Below, one piece after another: positions 35,700 through 43,988 of a stretch of DNA of 64,000 bases. How positions within the stretch are numbered: the first letter of the stretch is position 1; every line of letters starts with the position of its first letter. Made by a program: the position numbers and the translations under genes. This DNA comes from Poindextera sp036494815. GTDB lineage: Bacteria; Pseudomonadota; Alphaproteobacteria; Caulobacterales; Caulobacteraceae. The stretch covers positions 53,419 to 117,418 of the forward strand of contig DASXNV010000026.1 of the NCBI GenBank assembly GCA_036494815.1, written 5' to 3'. The notes beneath the pieces were generated by a model. The model searched no databases. It was not told the DNA's origin and saw only the letters and a list, made by a program, of their open reading frames with translations.

Positions 35700-36425
35700 A
35701 TGATCACCCTCTACACCTTCGGTTCGAACTTCGGCCTGCCCGACCCAAGCCCCTTTGTCATGAAGACCGAGGTGCAGCTGAAAATGGCCAACCTGGGCTA
35801 TCAGCTGAAATATGGCGGCCTGCCGGACGCGCCCAAGGGCAAGCTGCCCTTCATCGACGATGACGGGGTGGTGGTAGCCGACTCGGTGTTCATCCGCGCC
35901 TATCTGGAGAGGACCTACGCCATCGACTTCGACAAGGGTCTGGACGCCGACCAGCGCGCCCTGGCCTGGGCCGTGGAGCGGATGATGGAGGACCATCTCT
36001 ACTGGACCATGGTCCACACCCGCTGGAGCGTGGACGACAATTTCGACAAGGGCCCGGCGCATTTCTTCGACCGGATCCCCGAGCCCATGCGCGACACCGT
36101 GCGCAACCAGGCCCGGCAAGGCACGAAGGCGGCCCTGCACGGCCAGGGGACCGGCCGTCACTCCATCGAGGAGACCGGGGAACTGGCGGCGCGATCCTTC
36201 ACAGCCCTGGCTCAGATCCTGGGCGACAAGCCCTATCTGACCGGAAGCCGCCCTTGTGGCGCGGACGCAAGCGTGTTCGGCCTGGTCGCCGGCGTGCTGA
36301 CGCCGCTGTTCGACACCCCGGTGCGCGATGCGGCTCTGGCCCACGACAATCTCGTCGCCTATGCCGACCGGATGATGGGCCGCTATTATCCGCAGTTCGC
36401 CACGGCCCCGCTCGAGCCGGTTTAA
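35700..36425 (+). CDS. glutathione S-transferase family protein (Faxc/metaxin-like)
   Basis: A 241-residue protein with a thioredoxin-like N-terminal domain and an all-helical C-terminal domain. GLPDPSPFVMKTEVQLKMAN and GKLPFIDDDG (cis-Pro with the glutathione gamma-Glu site, followed by DSVFIRAYLE) match the failed-axon-connections/metaxin branch, which lacks the usual Ser/Cys motif. LAQILGDKPYLTGSRPCGAD is the conserved N-capping region of the helical domain. Catalysis is unproven in this branch. It is divergent from the WYL regulator and probably its target. Confidence 0.88.
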   Translation: MITLYTFGSNFGLPDPSPFVMKTEVQLKMANLGYQLKYGGLPDAPKGKLPFIDDDGVVVADSVFIRAYLERTYAIDFDKGLDADQRALAWAVERMMEDHLYWTMVHTRWSVDDNFDKGPAHFFDRIPEPMRDTVRNQARQGTKAALHGQGTGRHSIEETGELAARSFTALAQILGDKPYLTGSRPCGADASVFGLVAGVLTPLFDTPVRDAALAHDNLVAYADRMMGRYYPQFATAPLEPV

Positions 36426-36488
36426 TGCAAGCCTTGGCTGTGCTTTGGTGATCCGAACCCCTGAGTCCGGATCACCAAGGAAAACCTC

Positions 36489-38303
36489 ATGCTCGATCGC
36501 CGCGAACTTCTTTTCTCGGGAGCCGCGGCGGCGGCGCTGACGCCGCTGGCGGGCGCCCTGGCCGCGGGCGGCTCGTCCGCCCAGTTGAACGGCCTGTTCG
36601 ATGAATTCTTCCAGGCGGACCTGAGGCGCAATCCCGAGTCGGCGACGCAGCTCGGCCTGGACAAGGGCGCCAACTATGATCTGAAAAGCCGGCTGCGCGA
36701 CGAATCCCTGTCCGGCGTCGCCACCCGCCGCGCCGAGGCCGAGACCCAGCTCAAGCGGCTGAAGGCCATCGATCGCGCCAGCCTCAGCGGCCTCGACCGG
36801 GTCAATTACGACACCGTGCTCTATACCCTGCAGACCCGGGTGGCCGTGACGCAGTTCAATTTCGGCGGGACCTCCTACGGCCCTTCGCCCTATGTGCTCA
36901 GCCAACAATCCGGCGCCTATCAGAGCGTGCCGGACTTTCTCGACACCAAGCACCGCATCGAGCAGCAGAGCGACGCCGAGGCCTATCTGAACCGAATCTC
37001 GGCCCTTGCCATCGAGCTGGACCAGGAGACCGACCGCCTGCGCCACGACGCTGCCCAGGGCGTGGTTCCGCCGGACTTCATCCTCGACCTGACCCTGGGC
37101 CAGATGGAGGCCTTGAACAAACCCGCTGACCTGTCGGTGCTGGTGACCTCCATCGCCCGCCGCGCCAAGGAGGTCGGGCTGGGTGACGCCTATGGCCACA
37201 ACGCCGGCCGGCTCTACGAACAGCGGGTGCGCCCGGCCCTGGTCCGGCAGATGGAGGCGGTGAAACGGCTGCGCGCCACCGCCGCCCACGACGCCGGCAT
37301 CGGCCATCTGAAGGAGGGACCGGCCTTCTATGCCGCCGCTCTGAAGGCGACCACCACTACATCCCTGTCGCCGGACGAGATCCACAAGCTGGGCCTGGAC
37401 CAGGCGGCCGAAATCACGGCTCGCATCGACGGCCTGCTGAAGACTCAGGGCCTCACGCAAGGGTCGGTGGCCGAACGGATCAAGGGCCTTTACGCCAATC
37501 CCGCCTCGTTCTTTCCGAACACGGACGAAGGCAAGGCCGCCGCCATCGCCTTCTGCAACAACCGCCTGGACGCGGTGCGCCCCAAACTGCCGGGTGTGTT
37601 CAAGCGCCTTCCGCCCTACAAGTTCGAGGTGCGCCGGGTGCCGCCGCAGACTGAGGCCGGCGCCGCCTCGGCCTTCAGCCAGGGTCCCGCCCTGGACGGC
37701 TCGCGCCCGGGCCTGGTCTATATCAACCTGCACGACACGGCCGAGTGGCCCAAATGGTCGCTGCCCAGCGTCACCTTCCACGAGGGCCTGCCCGGCCACC
37801 AGCTGGAGGGAGGTCTGGCCTTGTCCAACACCAACCTGCCCCTGATCCGCAAGACCGGCATGTTTTCCGGCTATGCCGAGGGCTGGGCGTTGTACGCCGA
37901 ACAGCTGGCCGACGAGATCGGCATGTATGACGACGATCCCCTGGGCCGCATCGGCTATCTGCGCTTCCAGCTGTTCCGCGCCGGGCGTTGCGTGGTCGAC
38001 ACCGGCCTGCATCATCTGGGCTGGAGCCGGGAGCAGGCCATCGCCTATTTCGTGGACCTGGAGGCCGACGCCCCGGGCTTCGCGGCGCGAGAGGTGGAGC
38101 GTTACTGCGTCAATCCAGGCCAGGCCTGCAGCTACAAGCTGGGCCACACGGTCTGGACTGCTCAGCGCGCCCGGGCCATCGCCGCCCTGGGATCTCGCTA
38201 CGACATCAAGGACTTCCACGAAGCCGGCCTCGGCTGTGGCCGGGTGCCGCTGGAAGTGTTGGAGGGCGTGATCGGGGACTGGATCGGGAGCGCGAAGGTC
38301 TAG
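36489..38303 (+). CDS. DUF885 family exported protein, metallopeptidase-like
   Basis: A 604-residue protein with a twin-arginine signal (DRRELLFSGAAAAALTPL), so it is folded before export to the periplasm. The DUF885 hallmark TFHEGLPGHQLEGGL has an HExxxxH-like zinc site, followed by FSGYAEGWALYAEQLADEIG with a third-ligand-type Glu. The overall helix-rich layout resembles M3/M32-like peptidases, and peptide cleavage is plausible though not established for the family. It stands alone between the GST and a convergent TPR gene (4 bases apart). Confidence 0.85.
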   Translation: MLDRRELLFSGAAAAALTPLAGALAAGGSSAQLNGLFDEFFQADLRRNPESATQLGLDKGANYDLKSRLRDESLSGVATRRAEAETQLKRLKAIDRASLSGLDRVNYDTVLYTLQTRVAVTQFNFGGTSYGPSPYVLSQQSGAYQSVPDFLDTKHRIEQQSDAEAYLNRISALAIELDQETDRLRHDAAQGVVPPDFILDLTLGQMEALNKPADLSVLVTSIARRAKEVGLGDAYGHNAGRLYEQRVRPALVRQMEAVKRLRATAAHDAGIGHLKEGPAFYAAALKATTTTSLSPDEIHKLGLDQAAEITARIDGLLKTQGLTQGSVAERIKGLYANPASFFPNTDEGKAAAIAFCNNRLDAVRPKLPGVFKRLPPYKFEVRRVPPQTEAGAASAFSQGPALDGSRPGLVYINLHDTAEWPKWSLPSVTFHEGLPGHQLEGGLALSNTNLPLIRKTGMFSGYAEGWALYAEQLADEIGMYDDDPLGRIGYLRFQLFRAGRCVVDTGLHHLGWSREQAIAYFVDLEADAPGFAAREVERYCVNPGQACSYKLGHTVWTAQRARAIAALGSRYDIKDFHEAGLGCGRVPLEVLEGVIGDWIGSAKV

Positions 38304-38307
38304 CCTT

Positions 38308-40050
38308 TCAAAACCGCGATGAGGTCAGAGCCACATCGGCGAATTTCCAGCTCTGCGTGAACGCCTTCCGCACCTCCGCCGCCTCCGCAGTCTTGCCCTG
38401 GGCGTCCAGGGCCAGGGCCAGGCCGTAGAGCGCCCAGCCGTCGCCGCGATAGGTCTTCAGGCTTTCGCGATAGACCGCCTCGGCCTCGGCGGGTTGATGG
38501 GCCTGGAGCAGGGCCGCGCCAAGAAGGTGGCTGGTGGGCTGGTGCCAGTAGGGCGGCTCGGAATAGGGCAGGTTGCGCTCGATCTCGGCGGCCAACCTGA
38601 ACCGCGCCACCGCGTCCGACAGATCGCCCGAGACCCGGGCGATCTCGCCATCCAGCAGGGCCAGGGACAGGTCGGCCATCTGGTGGGCCGGCACGTTGAA
38701 TGGCGTAAAGCGAGAGAAGTCGCCGCCCACCAGGACGGTCAGGGCCTTCTGGTCCTCGCGCGCCGCGGCCACGTCGCCGGTATTGGCGTGGGCGAAACCG
38801 CGAGCCTCCAGCCACACCGCGGTCGCCAGCTTCAGGTCCGCGGGCGGCGCCGGTTCAACCAGGATCTCGTTCCAGCGGCCAAAGCGCAGCAGGCTGGCCA
38901 CGGGGGTGAACACATAGAGCTCGGACTGCGGCAGGGTCTTGGCGCTGCTCACAGCGTCGATGGCCTTGACCAACCGGCGGGCGGCGTCGACCGAAGCAGC
39001 CTGGCGGCCCTCCATCTCTGACGATGTCCACAAAAAGTGGATGTTGTGGCCGTAATAGCCGGCCGGATAATAGCCCTGCGCCTTGCACGAGGCGATGTAA
39101 TCTTCGTCCACCTTGGCGGCGATCTCATTGACCCGCACGGCGTCGGCATAGCGGCCCACCCGGTAGTAGATATGACCGGGCATGTGCACGATATGGCCGG
39201 CGCCGGGCATCAGGCCGGACAGCCGGTCGGCCGCCGCCTCGCCGCGCTCGGGGGTGGTCGACGCTTCCACCGCGTGAATGTAGAGGTGCAGGGCGCCCGG
39301 ATGTTTGGGCGCGCGCTTGATGATGGCCTCCAGGGTCGAGACGATCTCGGCCCCGTGACCCTTGGGCGTGGCCCCGTCGGCTTGCCAATAGTCCCACGGC
39401 TGAGTGTCCATCATGGCTTCGGCGTAGAAGGTCCCGGCGTCGAGATCGTTCGGACGGGCGCGCCACAGCCGGCCCATGGCCTGGGCGTAGGCCTCGTCCA
39501 GCGCCTTGCGGTCGGCCTTGGGGTCCGGCGAATAACGCGTCGCCAGCGCCTCGATCCAGTCGCGCTCGGCCGGCGAGGCCTTGGGCTCCAGCGCCCGGGC
39601 CTTGGTCAGGGCCTGCCAGGCCGGCAGGACCGCATCGTCCGGCATCGGAAGATTGATATTGGGGCCCAGGGCCACGGCCACGCCCCACCAGCACATGGCG
39701 CAATCGGGATCAAGCCGCGCGCCCTCGCGGAAAGAGCGAATGGCCTCGGCGTGGTTGAAGCCGAACATCAGCCTGACCCCCTGGTCGAAATACATCTGGG
39801 TCTTGGGATTGTGGGTGCTGATCGCATGATGATGGACACCCAGATTGGCGAACACCGGCGCCCCGGGCTTGTCCGCCTGACCGGCATAGACCGCCGGCAT
39901 GGGCGCTATGCCCATGTTCATCGGCCCGGACGTGGCCATGCCCGGCATGGCGGAATTGGCGTTGTCCGGCGCCGGCGCAGCGGCGAGCGCGGCCGCGGGC
40001 CACAGCAGCGCGACCAAGGCAAGGGCTTGGACAGGTGGAAATGGCTTCAT
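38308..40050 (-). CDS. exported TPR-rich protein
   Basis: A 580-residue secreted protein. The signal peptide ends around AAALAAAP (residue 25), followed by a Met/Gly-rich linker. The segment from residue 70 has HHHAISTHNPKTQMYFDQG and GARLDPDCAMCWWGVAVALG. The middle has HPGALHLYIHAVE and HMPGHIYYRVGRYADAV. TPR helices run to the end (AEAVYRESLKTYRGDGWALY). This His/Cys-bearing family is common in soil bacteria and has no known function. It is presumed periplasmic. Confidence 0.8.
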   Translation of the reverse strand: MKPFPPVQALALVALLWPAAALAAAPAPDNANSAMPGMATSGPMNMGIAPMPAVYAGQADKPGAPVFANLGVHHHAISTHNPKTQMYFDQGVRLMFGFNHAEAIRSFREGARLDPDCAMCWWGVAVALGPNINLPMPDDAVLPAWQALTKARALEPKASPAERDWIEALATRYSPDPKADRKALDEAYAQAMGRLWRARPNDLDAGTFYAEAMMDTQPWDYWQADGATPKGHGAEIVSTLEAIIKRAPKHPGALHLYIHAVEASTTPERGEAAADRLSGLMPGAGHIVHMPGHIYYRVGRYADAVRVNEIAAKVDEDYIASCKAQGYYPAGYYGHNIHFLWTSSEMEGRQAASVDAARRLVKAIDAVSSAKTLPQSELYVFTPVASLLRFGRWNEILVEPAPPADLKLATAVWLEARGFAHANTGDVAAAREDQKALTVLVGGDFSRFTPFNVPAHQMADLSLALLDGEIARVSGDLSDAVARFRLAAEIERNLPYSEPPYWHQPTSHLLGAALLQAHQPAEAEAVYRESLKTYRGDGWALYGLALALDAQGKTAEAAEVRKAFTQSWKFADVALTSSRF

Positions 40051-40186
40051 GGATCGCTCCCCCGTTCACATCGTCGCGAGGTGCGTGCGCGGCCGCGGCG
40101 ATCGTGGGCATGATAACGCCGTTCGCGAAACCGCGTCACGCCGCCCGCACACAGGCCCGGCGCGCGCCAGCCAATGGAGCCTATCC

Positions 40187-40612
40187 ATGCCGACCAGAAC
40201 CGCCGACGCCGAGTGGAGCGGCAACCTGCCCTCAGGCATCGGCCATATGCGCCTGGGCAGCGGCGCCTTTGAGGGCGCCTATGATTTCCGCTCGCGCATG
40301 GGCGAGGGCGTCGGAACCAATCCCGAGGAGCTGCTGGGCGCCGCCCATGCCGGCTGCTTCTCCATGGCCCTGGCGGCCCAACTTGGCGCCGCCGGTTTCA
40401 AGCCAGAAAAGATCAAGACCCACGCCCAGGTGCATTTCGCTCAGAAAGACGGTGACTGGACCATCGATCGCATCGACCTGACCACCGTCGCCACCGTACC
40501 CGGCGCCAGCCCGGAGGATTTCCAGGAACAGGCCCAGGGCGCCAAGAAGAACTGCCCGGTGTCGCGCGCCCTGGCCGGGGTGGAGATCGTGCTCGACGCG
40601 AAATTGGCATAG
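40187..40612 (+). CDS. osmC: OsmC family peroxiredoxin
   Basis: A 141-residue OsmC-type hydroperoxide reductase, distinct from the Ohr at 9215-9640. It has EGVGTNPEELLGAAHAGCFSM with the first catalytic Cys and KKNCPVSRAL with the second. FPAEDF-type strands are replaced by ASPEDFQEQAQ. It works in the cytoplasm as a thiol peroxidase for organic peroxides. ATG at 40187 gives the usual short N-terminus. The 136-bp divergent region to the TPR gene shows no clear operator. Confidence 0.92.
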   Translation: MPTRTADAEWSGNLPSGIGHMRLGSGAFEGAYDFRSRMGEGVGTNPEELLGAAHAGCFSMALAAQLGAAGFKPEKIKTHAQVHFAQKDGDWTIDRIDLTTVATVPGASPEDFQEQAQGAKKNCPVSRALAGVEIVLDAKLA

Positions 40613-40692
40613 TGGGCGAACTCGAGGTTTTCACCCTTCACGCCGGCGGCTCAGCTTGAGACATTGCGACTCGCTTTCGTAGGGAGTTGAGC

Positions 40693-42015
40693 ATGATCGA
40701 TCGAGCCGCCTCGCGCGCCGCCGCGGGCCTTATCCTGGCCGGACTGATGTCCACCACCGCCCTGGCCCGGGACGTGGTCGTCCATGCCGGCGCCCTGCTG
40801 GACGGGGTGTCGGCGACGCCGCAGCGTCAGGTGTCGATCCTGATCCACGACGACCGCATCACGGGCGTCCAGGCCGGCTTTGTCAGCCCAGCGGACGCCG
40901 AGATCGTCGACTTGTCGAACGACACGGTGATGCCAGGCTTCATCGACTGCCACGTGCACATTTCGGCCCGGTTGCCCAGCAAGACCAACGCCACCGAATA
41001 CGCCCTGACCCACACCGATCTGGACCGGGCCTTCGACGCCGCCGTCTTCACCCGCGCCATGCTGCAGCAGGGCTTCACCAGCGCCCGGGACGTGGGCGGC
41101 GGCGACGAGACCACCGCCGTGCGCGACGCCATCGACGACGGCAAGATCGCCGGCCCGCGGCTCTGGGTGTCGCTGGAGCCCCTGGGTCCCACGGCCGGTC
41201 ACGGCGACGCCCGCAGCGGCCTGGATCCGCAGCTGGATCATCCGGGTTGGGACAATGGTATCGTCGATACCCCCGAACAGGCCCGCATCCGCGTGCGCGA
41301 GCACAAGCGGCGCGGCGCCAACCTGATCAAGATGATGCCCTCTGGCGGCATCGCCTCCACCGGCGACGATCCGCGCCAGCAGCTGATGACCGACGAGGAG
41401 ATGAAGGTGGCGGTGGACACCGCCCACGCCCTGGGCATGAAGGTCGCCGCCCATATCTATCCGGCCGGCGCTATCGAGGCCGCCGTGCGCGCCGGAGTGG
41501 ATTCGGTTGAGCATGGCAGCTTCGCCACCGCCGACACTTTCGCCCTGATGAAGGCTCACGGGACCTATCTGGTGCCGACCCTGACCGTGTTCGAAACCTT
41601 CTATGTGGCCGCCCGCGACCATCCCGAACTCTTGACCCCTGGCACCGCGCCCAAGGAGCTGGCCAATGACCAGCTGCCCAAGCGCAACCTGCCGCTCGCC
41701 ATCAAGTCGGGGGTCAAGATCGCCCTGGGCAGCGATATCGGCGAAGGCGACCACGCCCAGGAGTTCACCCTGATGATCGCCAACGGCATGGCCCCGGCCG
41801 ACGCCCTGTTCGCCGGCACCCGCAACGCCGCCGACCTGATCGGCGCCAGCAATCGCATCGGCTCGATCCAGCCTGGCCGTTTCGCCGACCTTGTGGCCAC
41901 GCCGGGAAACCCGCTGAGCGATCCCAGCCAGTTCGAGCACGTAGACTTCGTGATGAAGGGCGGCACGGTCTATCGCCAGGGCGGCCAGCCCACCGCCAAG
42001 GGCGCGGGGGAATAG
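40693..42015 (+). CDS. exported amidohydrolase (imidazolonepropionase/dipeptidase-like)
   Basis: A 440-residue metal-dependent hydrolase with a signal peptide (cleavage after TTALA, about residue 25), so it acts in the periplasm. Metal and catalytic residues appear in order: DCHVH (HxH, about 84), the carboxylated-type Lys in NLIKMMPSGG, His in VAAHIYPAG, His in SVEHGSF, and Asp in LGSDIGEG. The family includes carboxypeptidases acting on X-Arg/Lys and X-Pro dipeptides. ATG at 40693 has AGGGAG 6 bases upstream. The GDPD-like gene begins 12 bases after its stop and may be cotranscribed. Confidence 0.9.
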   Translation: MIDRAASRAAAGLILAGLMSTTALARDVVVHAGALLDGVSATPQRQVSILIHDDRITGVQAGFVSPADAEIVDLSNDTVMPGFIDCHVHISARLPSKTNATEYALTHTDLDRAFDAAVFTRAMLQQGFTSARDVGGGDETTAVRDAIDDGKIAGPRLWVSLEPLGPTAGHGDARSGLDPQLDHPGWDNGIVDTPEQARIRVREHKRRGANLIKMMPSGGIASTGDDPRQQLMTDEEMKVAVDTAHALGMKVAAHIYPAGAIEAAVRAGVDSVEHGSFATADTFALMKAHGTYLVPTLTVFETFYVAARDHPELLTPGTAPKELANDQLPKRNLPLAIKSGVKIALGSDIGEGDHAQEFTLMIANGMAPADALFAGTRNAADLIGASNRIGSIQPGRFADLVATPGNPLSDPSQFEHVDFVMKGGTVYRQGGQPTAKGAGE

Positions 42016-42027
42016 GACGCCGGACGC

Positions 42028-42906
42028 ATGACCCAGGCCGCTCCCCTGCTGATCGCCGGCGCCACGGGCTACGGCGCCTGGCCGGCCAACAGCCTGGAGG
42101 GGGCCATGCGGTGCCTGAAGGCGCCGGTGGACGGGTTCGAGATCGATGCGCTGATCACCGCCGATGGGCATGTGGTCGCGCATCACGACTATTGGCTCAG
42201 CCCTGAGCAGACGCGCCTGAGCGGGGCCTGGCTGGAGGCCCGCAGCGCCCCGTTGAAGACCTTCGCCCTGGAGGAGCTGCGCCGCTACGACCTTGGCCGC
42301 CCACGTCCCGGCTCGGATAATGCCAATCGCTATCCGTTCTGTGAGCCCATGGACGAAGTGCGCATCCCGACCCTGCCCGAACTGCTGGCTGTGCTGAAGG
42401 CCGCGCCCGGCCCGCGGCGTCTGATCTATGTGGAGATCAAGACCGACCCGCAGAACCCAGCCGCCGCACCGGCGCCCGAGGCCATGGTCGCGGCGGTGCT
42501 GGATGATCTGGAGGCGGACGATTATATCGACCACACCAAGATCATCGCCTTCGACTGGCAGGTTCTGCGCCTGTCGCGGGCGCGCTGTCCGAGGATCATG
42601 ACGGCGCACCTGACCATCCCGGCGGCGCTCAAGGCCGGGGTGAAGCTGAATGCAGACGGCCGATCGCCCTGGGCTGACGGCTGCGACGCGGCCGGCCACG
42701 GCGGCTCGGACCTGAGGGCGATCAAGGCTCATGGCGGGATGGAGTGGTCGCCCTTCTATACCGAAGTGACCGCCGAGACCGTGGCCGAGGCGCGGTCGCT
42801 GGGCTTGTCGGTGGGGCCATGGGGCCTGTCGCGGGGCGAGGACATCCGGCGAATGGCTGAGCTGGGGGTCTATAGCACCACAGTTTCAGGGCCGGACTGG
42901 GCATAA
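42028..42906 (+). CDS. GDPD-like protein lacking the first catalytic His-Arg
   Basis: A 292-residue TIM barrel of the glycerophosphodiester phosphodiesterase fold. The second active-site block is intact: GFEIDALITADGHVVAHHD has the metal Glu and Asp and the second catalytic His. The expected first block, I-A-H-R-G-A-x-G-Y, reads IAGATGYGAWPANS, as if His-Arg had been removed. Later VEIKTDP holds the third metal Glu. It has no signal peptide. Either it is a catalytically altered subfamily with another substrate or it is inactive. Confidence 0.8.
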   Translation: MTQAAPLLIAGATGYGAWPANSLEGAMRCLKAPVDGFEIDALITADGHVVAHHDYWLSPEQTRLSGAWLEARSAPLKTFALEELRRYDLGRPRPGSDNANRYPFCEPMDEVRIPTLPELLAVLKAAPGPRRLIYVEIKTDPQNPAAAPAPEAMVAAVLDDLEADDYIDHTKIIAFDWQVLRLSRARCPRIMTAHLTIPAALKAGVKLNADGRSPWADGCDAAGHGGSDLRAIKAHGGMEWSPFYTEVTAETVAEARSLGLSVGPWGLSRGEDIRRMAELGVYSTTVSGPDWA

Positions 42907-42974
42907 GCCGCGGACTTGTCTCGCACGCTCCATCTGTAACCCGCCACCGCGGCCGGCAGAGGAAGGACGAACCC

Positions 42975-43415
42975 TCAATCCTTCCCAACCCGGCCCAGAT
43001 GGGTGTCGCCAAAGGTGGTGACGTATTTCAGGCCGTAGCCCAGCAGGCGGTCGAAGGCGATGTGGGCGACCCAGATCAGCAGAATCGGAAGGGCCGCTCG
43101 GACATGCGAGGCCAGGGCGATCCCGGCCAGGGCGGCGGGCGTGGCGTAGGAATGGGCCAGGTTGTAGCTGGCGGCGCCGAAGCGCTTGCCGGCCAGATAG
43201 CCCAGCATGGACAGATCGGGGAGCAGGAACAGCAGGGCGAACATCGGCCAGCCCAGATCGAAGCGGCTATAGGCCCAGACGGCCGCGATCAGGATGGTGG
43301 CGGCCTCGATCCTCAGCACGCTCCGCACGCCGCCGGCGGCGCCGCGGGTGAAGGGCTCGCGCGCCATGGCGGGGGCGGTGAGACGGATGGGAGCGAAGGT
43401 GGCTTGGACGGTCAT
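42975..43415 (-). CDS. DUF4260 family membrane protein
   Basis: A 146-residue inner-membrane protein with four hydrophobic segments. RIEAATILIAAVWAYSRF and FALLFLLPDLSMLGYLAGKR are the family's characteristic first half. AASYNLAHSYATPAALAGIA and LIWVAHIAFDRLLGYGLKY form the second, with a conserved His-rich turn. ATG at 43415 has GAGGAG upstream. It is divergent from the YciI/ECF pair. No biochemical role is known. Confidence 0.85.
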   Translation of the reverse strand: MTVQATFAPIRLTAPAMAREPFTRGAAGGVRSVLRIEAATILIAAVWAYSRFDLGWPMFALLFLLPDLSMLGYLAGKRFGAASYNLAHSYATPAALAGIALASHVRAALPILLIWVAHIAFDRLLGYGLKYVTTFGDTHLGRVGKD

Positions 43416-43564
43416 GGCGGATCTCCTCGCGGCTTGAAAGCAAGGATGCCGCTGCGCGGAGATAAAGAGAATTGAGCATATGCGATGGGTTGATATGCGG
43501 GAATGAATGGGGCGCCCCCGCCCCGCTCGCCCTCCGCCCCTGGCCGTGTTTATTTTCCTTTCGC

Positions 43565-43592
43565 TGTCGGCGGGCCGCCCCCGCGCTCGTCC
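43565..43592 (+). promoter_or_regulatory. ECF42-type promoter P1 upstream of the DGPF gene
   Basis: TGTCGG (43565-43570) and CGTCC (43588-43592) are separated by exactly 17 bases, the usual ECF spacing. The start codon lies 25 bases beyond. The pair agrees with the TGTCG -35 and CGT/ATC-like -10 described for ECF42 sigma factors. The same boxes and spacing recur at 45259-45286, which supports a real promoter. It implies that the sigma factor controls its own operon. Confidence 0.7.
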
Positions 43593-43616
43593 TTTGGCCA
43601 GAAGAGGTCCGCGCCC

Positions 43617-43988
43617 ATGCTCTACGCCATCCTTTGCTACAACAACGAGGACGCCGTGTTTTCCTGGAGCAAAGAGGAGGAGGACGCCGTGATGGCGCGG
43701 CTGGACGTGGTGCACCAAGGCCTGGCCAAACAGGGGCGCATGGGGCCGTCCCTAAGACTGTTGCCGACCACCGCAGCCACCTCCCTGCGCAAGGGCGCCG
43801 AGCCGCTGGTGCTGGACGGCCCGTTCGTCGAGACCAAGGAGCAGTTGCTCGGCCTCTATGTGATCGACTGCGCCGATCTGGAAGAGGCGCTGGACACCGC
43901 CCGCGACCTGGCCAAGGCCAATCCCGGCGACGGCGGCTATGAGATCCGGCCTCTGCGGCTCTATCGGCCGGGAGGTCCGGTGGCGTGA
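43617..43988 (+). CDS. YciI/DGPF-domain protein
   Basis: A 123-residue protein of the YCII-related ferredoxin-like fold. LVLDGPFVETKEQLLGLYVID has the DGPF motif that names the subfamily. The central His and Asp (DVVHQGLAKQGRMGPS) suggest a small catalytic or ligand site. DGPF proteins are the standard partners of ECF42 sigma factors, encoded next to them and under their control. The stop overlaps the sigma factor start (GTGA). Its cellular function is not established. Confidence 0.92.
   Translation: MLYAILCYNNEDAVFSWSKEEEDAVMARLDVVHQGLAKQGRMGPSLRLLPTTAATSLRKGAEPLVLDGPFVETKEQLLGLYVIDCADLEEALDTARDLAKANPGDGGYEIRPLRLYRPGGPVA

Noticed and set aside
35574..38219. Very long open frame on the minus strand (over 800 codons)
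   Set aside because: It is antisense to the DUF885 and GST genes and has low-complexity Gly/Gln/His-rich sequence typical of shadow frames in high-GC DNA.
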